The notes under the pieces are model-generated. The model ran no database searches. It was not told the origin of the DNA and saw only the letters and a program-made list of their open reading frames with translations. The translations under genes and the position numbers were made by a program. 32,990 nt of DNA. Source: Pseudomonas citronellolis (GTDB taxonomy: Bacteria > Pseudomonadota > Gammaproteobacteria > Pseudomonadales > Pseudomonadaceae). Location of the stretch: NCBI RefSeq assembly GCF_900112375.1, contig NZ_FOLS01000003.1, positions 1-32,990 on the forward strand. Direction: 5' to 3'. Shown piece by piece: positions 25,804-32,990 of the stretch. Position 1 is the stretch's first letter; the number at the start of each line of letters is the position of its first letter.

Positions 25804-25826
25804 TCAGGTTAGCGAGTCGAACAACC

Positions 25827-25852
25827 TTGTACAATCGGTTTTATTTGTATAG
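25827..25852. promoter_or_regulatory. TGTACA/TGTATA box pair between renalase-like gene and SDR
   Basis: TGTACA (25828-25833) and TGTATA (25846-25851) lie 18 bp apart, start to start, in the divergent gap between the renalase-like gene (minus) and the SDR-hemH genes (plus), with an inverted AACAAC/GTTGTT flank. This matches the spacing of boxes at 24685-24769. It probably serves the renalase-like gene and perhaps also the SDR. Confidence 0.72.
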
Positions 25853-26046
25853 TTGTTCGGTCGCCGTTCGAACGGTCGAGCGGAATTTCGTCCACGCTTC
25901 GCGGCCATTCCTTCGGGGGCGTCGCGTATCGGTTCCGGCATTTACAGCGTAGACGTTCGCCACACTCGGACGGGAGCAGTAATGCAAGCGCCGTTCCCTC
26001 GTCCAGACTGATGGTAGGTGTGGGAGTTCAGCGCAAGGAGGTCCAG

Positions 26047-26970
26047 ATGCACATCTTCATTACCGGCGGTACCGGCCTGATCGGCCGCCGCCTGTGCCGC
26101 CACTGGAGCGCCGCCGGCCATCGGCTGACGGTGCTCAGCCGCCGTCCGGAGCGCGTCGCCGAGCTTTGCGGGCGCGAGGTCCGGGGCGTTTCCAGCTTCG
26201 AGGCGGTGGGCGACGAACAGGTCGACGCGGTGGTCAACCTGGCCGGCGAGCCCATCGCCGAGCGGCCCTGGACGTCGCGGCGCAAGGCGCTGCTGTGGGA
26301 CAGCCGGGTACGCCTCACCGAGCGTCTGGTGGAGTGGCTGGAAGGCCGCAGCCAGCGGCCCTCGGTGCTGATCAGCGGCTCGGCGGTCGGCTGGTACGGC
26401 GACGCCGGCGAGCGTCCGCTGGACGAAGGCAGCGCGGCGGCCGGCGAGGATTTCGCCAGCGAGCTGTGCCTGGCCTGGGAGCAGATCGCGCTGCAGGCCG
26501 AGGGCCTGGGCATCCGCGTGGTGCGCCTGCGCACCGGGCTGGTGCTGGCGCCGGAGGGCGGCTTCCTCGCGCGCCTGCTGCCGGCGTTCCGCTTCGGCCT
26601 GGGCGGCCAGTTGGGCAACGGCCGGCAATGGATGTCCTGGGTGCACATCGAGGACATGATCGGCCTGATCGATTTTCTCTTGCAGCTAAGCGACGCCAGC
26701 GGTCCGTATAATGCGTGCGCGCCGCAGCCGGTGCGCAACCGCGACTTCACCCGGGCCCTGGGCCAGGCGCTGCACCGCCCGACCCTGCTGGGCGTGCCGG
26801 CCTTCGCCCTGCGCACCCTGCTCGGCGAGCTGTCGCTGCTGTTGCTCGGCGGCCAGCGCGTGGAGCCCCGGCGCCTGCTGGAAGCCGGCTTCGTGTTCCG
26901 CTACAACGATCTGCCGGCCGCCCTCGCCGATGTCCTCGCACATCGCCCGGCGGCCGCCCACCGTCACTAA
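26047..26970 (+). CDS. TIGR01777-type SDR epimerase-like protein
   Basis: A 307-residue NAD(P)-binding protein. ATG 26047 follows AAGGAGGT at an ideal distance. MHIFITGGTGLIGRRLCRHW holds the GxxGxxG fold; VNLAGEPIAERPW, ISGSAVGWYGDAGERPLDE and the C-terminal DUF1731-like segment are typical of the family (E. coli YfcH type). Substrate unknown. It lies 9 bp before hemH, so they share an mRNA, and its promoter region contains the box pair at 25827. Confidence 0.93.
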   Translation: MHIFITGGTGLIGRRLCRHWSAAGHRLTVLSRRPERVAELCGREVRGVSSFEAVGDEQVDAVVNLAGEPIAERPWTSRRKALLWDSRVRLTERLVEWLEGRSQRPSVLISGSAVGWYGDAGERPLDEGSAAAGEDFASELCLAWEQIALQAEGLGIRVVRLRTGLVLAPEGGFLARLLPAFRFGLGGQLGNGRQWMSWVHIEDMIGLIDFLLQLSDASGPYNACAPQPVRNRDFTRALGQALHRPTLLGVPAFALRTLLGELSLLLLGGQRVEPRRLLEAGFVFRYNDLPAALADVLAHRPAAAHRH

Positions 26971-26979
26971 GGATGCTGC

Positions 26980-28005
26980 ATGACCCTCAACGCCCTGCTG
27001 CTGGTCAACCTGGGCTCGCCGGCCTCGACGGAGGTGGCCGATGTGCGCCGTTACCTGGACCAGTTCCTCATGGACCCGTACGTCGTCGACCTGCCCTGGC
27101 CGGCGCGGCGCCTGCTGGTGTCGCTGATCCTGCGCAAGCGCCCGGAGGAGTCGGCGCACGCCTATGCCTCCATCTGGTGGGACCAGGGTTCGCCGCTGGT
27201 GGTGATCAGCCGCCGCCTGCAGCAGGTCATGCGCAAGTACTGGCCGCATGGCCCGGTGGCGCTGGCCATGCGCTACGGCCAGCCGTCCATCGAGAACGCC
27301 CTGCTGGACCTCTACGAGCAGGGCGTGCGCCAGGTGACCCTGGCGCCGCTGTACCCGCAGTTCGCCGACAGCACCACCACCACCGTCATCGAGGAGGCCC
27401 GGCGGCTGATCCGCCAGCTCGGCCTGCACGGCATGCACCTGATGGTGCTGCCGCCGTTCTACGCCGAGCCGGAATACCAGCAGGCCCTGCTGACCAGCGT
27501 GCAGCCCTACCTGGAGCAACCCTACGACCACCTGCTGCTGAGCTTCCACGGCCTGCCCGAGCGGCACATCCGCAAGCTGGTGGGCGACCGCAACCACGAC
27601 CTCGACGCCGCCGACAGCCGCCACGTGCGCCCGGAGGTCCTGGCGCTGTGCTACCGCAGCCAGTGCCTGCGCACCGCGGAGCTGTTCGCCGAGAACGCCG
27701 CACTGGAGAAGGGCCGCTGGTCGGTGTCCTTCCAGTCGCGCCTGGGCCGCGCCAAGTGGATCGGCCCCTACACCGACGCGCAGTTGGAAGTCCTGGCGAA
27801 GCAGGGCGTGAAGCGCCTGCTGGTGATGTGCCCGGCCTTCGTCGCCGACTGCATCGAGACCCTGGAGGAGATCGGCCAGCGCGGCCGCGAGCAGTTCATC
27901 GCCGCCGGCGGCGAGGAGCTGGTGCTGATTCCCTGCCTGAACGACCAGCAGGCCTGGGCGCTGGCGCTGGCGCGGCTGTGCGAGCGGTTGCCGGAGCCGC
28001 TCTGA
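26980..28005 (+). CDS. hemH: Ferrochelatase
   Basis: A 341-residue enzyme inserting Fe2+ into protoporphyrin IX, the last step of protohaem synthesis. Landmarks: [20 protein letters not shown], the catalytic His in [46 protein letters not shown] and [15 protein letters not shown]. It is cotranscribed with the SDR. Adjacency to a photoresponse cluster fits the need to limit phototoxic porphyrin. Confidence 0.97.
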   Translation: MTLNALLLVNLGSPASTEVADVRRYLDQFLMDPYVVDLPWPARRLLVSLILRKRPEESAHAYASIWWDQGSPLVVISRRLQQVMRKYWPHGPVALAMRYGQPSIENALLDLYEQGVRQVTLAPLYPQFADSTTTTVIEEARRLIRQLGLHGMHLMVLPPFYAEPEYQQALLTSVQPYLEQPYDHLLLSFHGLPERHIRKLVGDRNHDLDAADSRHVRPEVLALCYRSQCLRTAELFAENAALEKGRWSVSFQSRLGRAKWIGPYTDAQLEVLAKQGVKRLLVMCPAFVADCIETLEEIGQRGREQFIAAGGEELVLIPCLNDQQAWALALARLCERLPEPL

Positions 28006-28500
28006 CGGCCGTTTTCGTGCCACCGGGCAAGCCGACGTAGCCTGCGGGTCCAATCGCGGACGGAGTCCGCTCCTACCATACGGGCGGGCAAGGCTTCTCG
28101 TAGGAGCGAGCTTGCTCGCGAACAGATTCCGCAGCGGGGCTGGTTCGCGAGCAAGCTCGCTCCTACGAAGAGCATCCGGCGCAGCCGGCAAGGCTCCTAC
28201 GACGGTGCCTTTTCAAGACACCGGAGCCGAGAAAAGACGGCGAAGGTGTGAGGATGACGCCTGACTTCCAGCCTGCTCAGGACAGCCCCCTCTCCCTTCA
28301 GGGCGGGGCGCGCAGCCGAGGGTTGGGGAGAGGGCGTTCTTTTGTCCGGCACCTACACTGCCGGCAAACCCCATTCGCGAGCAAGCTCGCTCCTACAGGG
28401 GAATACGGTGCCTCCAGGCTGACTGTAGGAGCAGGCCCTGCCTGCGATTCGCGCGCAGGGCGCGCTCCTACATGGGCATGGCATTGTGGCGGGTTCAGGG
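28006..28500. repeat. REP cluster between hemH and the chemoreceptor
   Basis: No gene is supported here. The stretch holds a half REP ending at 28077, a full doublet at 28100-28166 (GTAGGAGCGAGCTTGCTCGC with its inverse), a single element ending 28396, a doublet at 28425-28471, and a second repeat type at 28287-28345 (CCCCCTCTCCC ... GGGGAGAGGG) that also occurs near 213-248. It separates convergent hemH and the chemoreceptor gene. Confidence 0.85.
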
Positions 28501-28514
28501 GTGACGGCGAGGCC

Positions 28515-30656
28515 CTACACCTTGAACTGATTCACCAACCGCCGCTGCTGCTCCGCCAGCCGCGTCAGCTCGGCGCTGGCCTGGGAGGCTTCGTCGGCGC
28601 CGCCGGCCACCTGGTTGGCGACCAGGCCGATGTTGGCGACGTTGCGGTTGATGTCCTCGGCCACCGCGCTCTGTTCCTCGGCGGCGCTGGCGATCTGGGT
28701 GTTCATGTCGTTGATCACCGACACCGCCTGGGTGATCGACTCCAGCGCCTGGGCCGCCTCGTGGGCGTGGCGCACGCTGTCGTCGGTCTTCTCCTGGCTC
28801 TGCTGCATCACCTGCACCACTTCGCGGGTGCCGTTCTGCAGCTGCTGGATCATGCTCTGGATTTCCTCGGTGGCCTGCTGCGTCTTCTGCGCCAGGTTGC
28901 GCACTTCGTCGGCCACCACGGCGAAGCCGCGGCCCTGCTCGCCGGCCCGCGCCGCCTCGATGGCGGCGTTGAGCGCCAGCAGGTTGGTCTGCTCGGCGAT
29001 GCCGCGGATGGCCACCAGGATGGCGTTGATGTTCTCGCTGTCGCGGGCCAGCGACTGCACCACGCCGACCGCGCGGCCGATCTCGGTGGCCAGGGCCTGG
29101 ATCGCCGTCGAGCTGCTCTCGACGATCTGCTTGCCCTGGTGCGCGGCCTGGTCGGCGTGGCTGGCCGCTTCCGCCGCGTGGGTGGCGTTGCGCGCCACGT
29201 CCTGGGCAGTGGCGGTCATCTCGTGGACGGCGGTGGCCACCAGTTCGATCTCCGCCAGTTGCTTCTGCACGCCCTGGTTGGTGCGGATGGCGATGTCCGC
29301 GGTGTGTTCGGAGGAGTCGCTGACGTGCTGCACCGAGGTCACCACCTGGCCGATCATGCCCTGCAGCTTGCCGAGGAAGGTGTTGAAGCCGCGGGCGATG
29401 GAGCCCAGTTCGTCGGCGCGCTCGCTGGACAGGCGGCGGGTGAGGTCGCCTTCGCCCTGGGCGATGTCGTCGAGCATGCCGACCAGCTGGCGCAGCGGCC
29501 GGGCGATGCCGTGGCCCACCAGCCAGATCACCAGCAGGCCGCCGGCGGCGATGAGCAGGCCGACCAGGGTCATGCCCAGGGTGTCGGAATCGCTCTGCGC
29601 CTTGAGCGCGCCCTGCAGTTGCTTGAGTTCGCCGAACACCGCCTGGCGCGGGATCTCCAGCATCAGCGTCCAGTGCGTGCCGGTGTCGCCGATGGCGAAG
29701 GGCAGGAATACGGCGATGGTGTCGCGGGCTTCGTCCTGCTGGTACAGCGGCTCGTCGCCCTGCAGCTTGCCGAGGCTGGCGGCCTGGCTCGCGTCCAGCA
29801 CCTTGTCGGCCGGTTCGCCGAGCTTGCCGGCGTCCTTGGTGTAGGCCACCAGGCGGCCGTTGGCGGAGATCAGCGCCAGCTCGCCGGCGCCGTCGTAGAG
29901 GGTGGCGTCGGCGGCCTTGAGCAGGTCCTGGATGAAGTCCAGGGACAGGTCGGCGCCCACCGCGCCGCGGAACTGGCCGTCGACCAGGATGGGCGCGTTG
30001 AAGGACGACATCAGCACCATCCTGCCGCCCATTTCATAGGGCGCGGGGTCGATCACGCAGGGCTTGTGGCGTTCCTTCGGGCACAGGTAGTACTCGCCCT
30101 CGCGCACGCCGGTGGGCAGCACCTTCTGGCTTTCCAGGGTGTCGCCCATGGCTTCCACGGTGAGGCTGCCGTCGGCCTTGCGGTACCACCAGGGCATGAA
30201 GCGCCCGCTGGCGTCGTAGCCGGCGCCGGTCTGCCCGGCGTAGAGGCTGTCGGGGCCGGCGAAGGCGCCGGGCTCCCAGCCGGCGAAGGCGTCCAGCAGC
30301 TTGGGGTTCTGCTGCACGGTCTGGCGCAGCAGGTTGGACATCTCGCCCCGGCTGATGCCCAGCAGCGGCTTGCCTTCGGCGTCCTTGCCATCCATCAGCA
30401 TGTTGGCCTGGGCCAGGCCCTTGACCACCGTCAGCGGGTATTCCAGCTCGCGCTGGATCTGGCTGGCCTGGGCGCGCGCCAGGGCCACCAGGCGTTCGTT
30501 GATGACCTTCTCCAGCAGCGCCTGGGTGCGTTCCTGCACCAGCGTCTGGGTGCGCCCGCCGGCGAACAGGGCATAGAGTACCAACGCAGCCACCACAGCC
30601 AGGACACTGGCCCCGGCCAACGCCACCACGGAAAACTGGATCGACTTGAACTTCAT
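28515..30656 (-). CDS. Methyl-accepting chemotaxis protein with dCache sensor
   Basis: A 713-residue transducer: N-terminal membrane helix (about 9-31), large periplasmic dCache domain (about 35-355; [50 protein letters not shown]), second helix (about 365-387), HAMP domain, and a signalling domain with the hairpin tip [20 protein letters not shown] then [20 protein letters not shown]. Ligand unknown; the pocket resembles but does not exactly match the amino-acid-receptor pattern (YDASGR then WWY). It lies alone, divergent from the M48 peptidase gene. Confidence 0.95.
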   Translation of the reverse strand: MKFKSIQFSVVALAGASVLAVVAALVLYALFAGGRTQTLVQERTQALLEKVINERLVALARAQASQIQRELEYPLTVVKGLAQANMLMDGKDAEGKPLLGISRGEMSNLLRQTVQQNPKLLDAFAGWEPGAFAGPDSLYAGQTGAGYDASGRFMPWWYRKADGSLTVEAMGDTLESQKVLPTGVREGEYYLCPKERHKPCVIDPAPYEMGGRMVLMSSFNAPILVDGQFRGAVGADLSLDFIQDLLKAADATLYDGAGELALISANGRLVAYTKDAGKLGEPADKVLDASQAASLGKLQGDEPLYQQDEARDTIAVFLPFAIGDTGTHWTLMLEIPRQAVFGELKQLQGALKAQSDSDTLGMTLVGLLIAAGGLLVIWLVGHGIARPLRQLVGMLDDIAQGEGDLTRRLSSERADELGSIARGFNTFLGKLQGMIGQVVTSVQHVSDSSEHTADIAIRTNQGVQKQLAEIELVATAVHEMTATAQDVARNATHAAEAASHADQAAHQGKQIVESSSTAIQALATEIGRAVGVVQSLARDSENINAILVAIRGIAEQTNLLALNAAIEAARAGEQGRGFAVVADEVRNLAQKTQQATEEIQSMIQQLQNGTREVVQVMQQSQEKTDDSVRHAHEAAQALESITQAVSVINDMNTQIASAAEEQSAVAEDINRNVANIGLVANQVAGGADEASQASAELTRLAEQQRRLVNQFKV

Positions 30657-30848
30657 GGCGAAATACTCGCGTACCAGGGACAGCCTGTTCCGCTGTATCG
30701 GCAGGACTTCAGAGTTTCCTTAGGAAATGCCTGTAATGGGTTGTAACGCCCTTGTGTCGTCTCCTTTGCGGAGCGGTTGCCGGCCATCGGGGGGCGGCCT
30801 ACCATTGCGCGCTGTCCAAGGGAGATTGCATTGCTTCAGGAGAGCATC

Positions 30849-31670
30849 ATGCCCAGCCTATTCCGCTTCACCGGCCTGGCCGCCGCCCTGCTCCTGGCCG
30901 GGTGCCAGCAGGTCAACACCACCAGCGGCGGCGCCGTCGGCGTCGAGCGCAAGCAGTACATGTTCAGCATGCTGTCGAGCCAGCAGGTCGACCAGATGTA
31001 CTCGCAGTCGTACCAGAAGACCCTCACTGACGCGACTTCGGCGGGCAAGCTGGACAACGACAGCAGCGACGCCAAGCGTGTCAAGGCCGTGGCCGCGCGG
31101 CTGATTCCGCAGACCGGTGCGTTCCGCCAGGACGCCCCGGGCTGGGACTGGCAGGTCAACGTGATCAAGAGCGACGAGCTCAACGCCAACTGCGGCCCCG
31201 GCGGCAAGATCATCTTCTACAGCGGCCTGATCGATCAGCTGAAGCTCAGCGACGACGAGATCGCCGCGGTGATGGGCCACGAGATCGCCCACGCCCTGCG
31301 CGAGCACGGCCGCGAGCAGATGTCCCGCGCCTACGCCGTGCAGATGGGCGAGAACCTCGGCGGCGCGCTGCTGGGCCTGGGCGAGACCAGCAAGCAGCTG
31401 GCCGACCAGGTGGTGCAGTACAGCCTGACCCTGCCCAACAGCCGGCAGAACGAGACCGAGGCCGACCTCATCGGCCTGGAGCTGGCCGCCCGCGCCGGCT
31501 ACAACCCCCAGGCCGCGCTGACGCTGTGGCAGAAGATGGGCCAGGCCGGTGGCGATGCGCCGCCGGAAATCCTCAGCACCCACCCGGCGGACAGCACGCG
31601 CATGGCCAACCTGCAGGCCGCCATTCCCAAGGTGATGCCGCTGTACGAGCAGGCCAAGGGCCGCAATTGA
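30849..31670 (+). CDS. M48-family zinc metallopeptidase lipoprotein
   Basis: A 273-residue protein. ATG 30849 follows AGGAG and gives a lipoprotein signal, MPSLFRFTGLAAALLLAGC, with lipobox LAGC. Zinc-site HEIAH is in VMGHEIAHALREH, and the third ligand Glu is in NETEADLIGLELA. It is an M48 (Oma1/LoiP/YcaL-type) peptidase, probably anchored to the outer membrane facing the periplasm and working in envelope protein quality control. An earlier start at 30777 would hide the signal peptide. Confidence 0.93.
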   Translation: MPSLFRFTGLAAALLLAGCQQVNTTSGGAVGVERKQYMFSMLSSQQVDQMYSQSYQKTLTDATSAGKLDNDSSDAKRVKAVAARLIPQTGAFRQDAPGWDWQVNVIKSDELNANCGPGGKIIFYSGLIDQLKLSDDEIAAVMGHEIAHALREHGREQMSRAYAVQMGENLGGALLGLGETSKQLADQVVQYSLTLPNSRQNETEADLIGLELAARAGYNPQAALTLWQKMGQAGGDAPPEILSTHPADSTRMANLQAAIPKVMPLYEQAKGRN

Positions 31671-31749
31671 CGAGCGGGGGGATCGACGCCGTCGATCCGT
31701 TGCAGCCGGCCGCCGACGCGGCCGGTTCGACCATCACCAGGGAGCGCCA

Positions 31750-32733
31750 GTGAAAATCGCAGTACTCGGAGCCACCGGGCTCCTCGGCCACCACGCCGCG
31801 CGCGCCATCAAGGCCGCCGGCCACCAGTTGGTGCTGGTCCATCGCCCGTCCTCGCAGATCCAGCGCCTGGCCTACCTGGAGCCGGAGTGCCGGGTCGCCG
31901 AACTGTTCGACTACAAGGGGCTGGAGCGCGCCCTGAGCGGGCTCGACGCGGTGATCTTCAGCGCCGGCTACTACCCGCAGCGGCCGCGCCGCTGGCAGGA
32001 GGAAGTGGCCAGCGCCCTGGACCAGACCAACCACTTCTACGCGGCCTGCCTGCACAACAAGGTGCCGCGCATCCTCTACGTCGGCTCGGCCTTTGCCATG
32101 CCCCCGCACCCCCAGGGCCTGCCCGGCCACGAGGGGCTGTTCTACGAGAGCCTGCCCACCGGCAAGAGCGCCTACGTGATGTGCAAGTGGGCGCTGGACG
32201 AACAGGCCCGCGAGCAGGCCCGCGGCGGCCTGCCGGTGGTGATCGGGATTCCCGGCATGGTGCTGGGCGAGCTGGACATGGGCCCGACCACCGGGCGCCT
32301 GATCACCGCCATCGGCCGCGGCGAGATGTCCCACTATGTGCCGGGGCGGCGCAACGTGATCGATGCCGGCGAGGCGGGGCGCGGCCTGCTGATGACCCTG
32401 GAGCGCGGGCGCATCGGCGAGCGCTACCTGCTCACCGGGCACAACGTGGAGATGGCCGAGCTCACCGCCACCATCGCCCACCTGCTGGGCCGCCCGGCAC
32501 CGCAGCCGATGCCGCTGCACCGCGCCCGCGCCCTGGCCACCCTGGGCCGCTGGCGCTACCGCCTGACCGGCAAGCTGCCGCTGCTGGACGAAACCGCCAT
32601 CGAAGTGATGGCCGGCGGGCAGTTCCTCGACGGACGCAAGGCCCGCGAGGAGCTGGGCTTCGAAAGCCACGTGCCGCTGGAAGACACCCTGCAGCGGGCC
32701 ATCGACTGGTTCCGCGCCAACGGGTACCTGTAG
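31750..32733 (+). CDS. NAD-dependent epimerase/dehydratase-family protein
   Basis: A 327-residue extended-SDR protein. It starts at GTG 31750 after GGGAG and reads MKIAVLGATGLLGHHAARAI with the GxxGxxG fold. VIFSAGYYPQRPRRW, YVGSAFAMPPHPQG and the catalytic-type YVMCKWALDEQ (Tyr-xxx-Lys) follow. The family includes dihydroflavonol-4-reductase-like enzymes; substrate unknown. It lies 79 bp after the M48 gene and may share its transcript. Confidence 0.9.
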   Translation: MKIAVLGATGLLGHHAARAIKAAGHQLVLVHRPSSQIQRLAYLEPECRVAELFDYKGLERALSGLDAVIFSAGYYPQRPRRWQEEVASALDQTNHFYAACLHNKVPRILYVGSAFAMPPHPQGLPGHEGLFYESLPTGKSAYVMCKWALDEQAREQARGGLPVVIGIPGMVLGELDMGPTTGRLITAIGRGEMSHYVPGRRNVIDAGEAGRGLLMTLERGRIGERYLLTGHNVEMAELTATIAHLLGRPAPQPMPLHRARALATLGRWRYRLTGKLPLLDETAIEVMAGGQFLDGRKAREELGFESHVPLEDTLQRAIDWFRANGYL

Positions 32734-32781
32734 GCGCAACAGTCTTGCCGACTGCGAAGAGCCATGTCCGCACGGGGAATG

Positions 32782-32990
32782 CCGTGCCTCACCGCAAACT
32801 GTAGGAGCGGGCCCTGCCCGCGATTCGCGCGCAGGGCGCGCTCCTACAGGGGGTGGTGTGGGTGGGGCGGCGTAGGAGCGGATCCTATCCGCGAATCGCG
32901 CCGGTGGTTCCGGCTATCGCGGACAAGGTCCGCTCCTACGGGGAAACTCCGTGCCTCACCGCAAACTGTAGGAGCGGGCCCTGCCCGCGA
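32782..32990. repeat. REP array with 167-bp direct repeat, cut by window edge
   Basis: A doublet lies at 32801-32847 (GTAGGAGCGGGCCCTGCCCG ... GCGCGCTCCTAC) and another at 32872-32939 (GTAGGAGCGGATCCTATCCG ... GTCCGCTCCTAC). Then 42 bp from 32782-32823 recur exactly at 32949-32990, an offset of 167 bp, to the last base. The 3' extent cannot be seen. It is downstream of the epimerase gene. Confidence 0.88.

Noticed and set aside
28248..30746. Very long open frame antisense to the chemoreceptor
   Set aside because: A by-product of high-GC third positions; its Ala/Gly/His/Val-rich text has no domain, and the minus-strand frame is a complete chemoreceptor.

Overview
The window looks like a chromosome segment of a high-GC Pseudomonas, probably near the P. 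aeruginosa / P. nitroreducens / P. citronellolis group. From about 8.3 kb to the right end the gene order (ychF, pth, rplY, prs, tRNA-Gln, ispE, lolB, TPR lipoprotein, hemA, prfA, prmC, moeB, murI, pagL, phrB, MerR regulator, DUF523/DUF1722, renalase-like, SDR, hemH) matches, as I remember it, the PA4673 to PA4655 block of P. aeruginosa. Codon use is strongly G/C-ending there, and many REP-type 'GTAGGAGC...GCTCCTAC' palindromes sit between genes.

Positions 415-8229 are a foreign integrated element of about 7.8 kb. It is flanked by an exact 47-bp direct repeat of the 3' part of an elongator tRNA-Met gene. The right copy completes an intact tRNA-Met (8184-8260, minus strand). The left copy is a remnant. 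Each copy is followed by its own hairpin terminator. The element has a P2/phiCTX-like control and integration module: a repressor, a divergent Cox-like gene, four ACTNAGT operator palindromes between them, a small phage gene and a tyrosine integrase. I see no capsid, tail or replication genes. Two lesions are visible: a one-base frameshift at the Cox-like/next-gene overlap, and a hexamer expansion that adds four residues between catalytic His and Tyr of the integrase.

The cargo is AT-rich and looks like a defence island. It begins with a membrane-anchored Mrr-type nuclease with a zinc ribbon (659-1528). A four-gene operon follows (1642-4458), joined throughout by 4-bp ATGA overlaps. Its genes encode a Rossmann/TIR- or deoxyribosyltransferase-like protein, an Nmad2 protein, a MazG-like protein with an extra C-terminal domain, and a uracil-DNA-glycosylase-fold protein. 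I know of no named system with this composition, and it is my main candidate for an undescribed one. A polytopic membrane protein lies between the integrase and the right att site, and a small secreted protein lies downstream of the repressor.

The rest is core genome. A minus-strand block covers translation, nucleotide and envelope functions (TPR lipoprotein-lolB-ispE, two tRNA-Gln, prs, rplY, pth, ychF). A plus-strand operon hemA-prfA-prmC-moeB-murI is followed by pagL. A probable light-response cluster comes next: DUF523/DUF1722-MerR-phrB, a renalase-like flavoprotein, and divergent SDR-hemH. Its intergenic gaps carry paired TGTACA boxes, the type of site bound by CarH/LitR-family MerR regulators. 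The right end holds a chemoreceptor, an M48 metallopeptidase lipoprotein, an NAD(P)-dependent epimerase-like protein and a REP array cut by the window edge.
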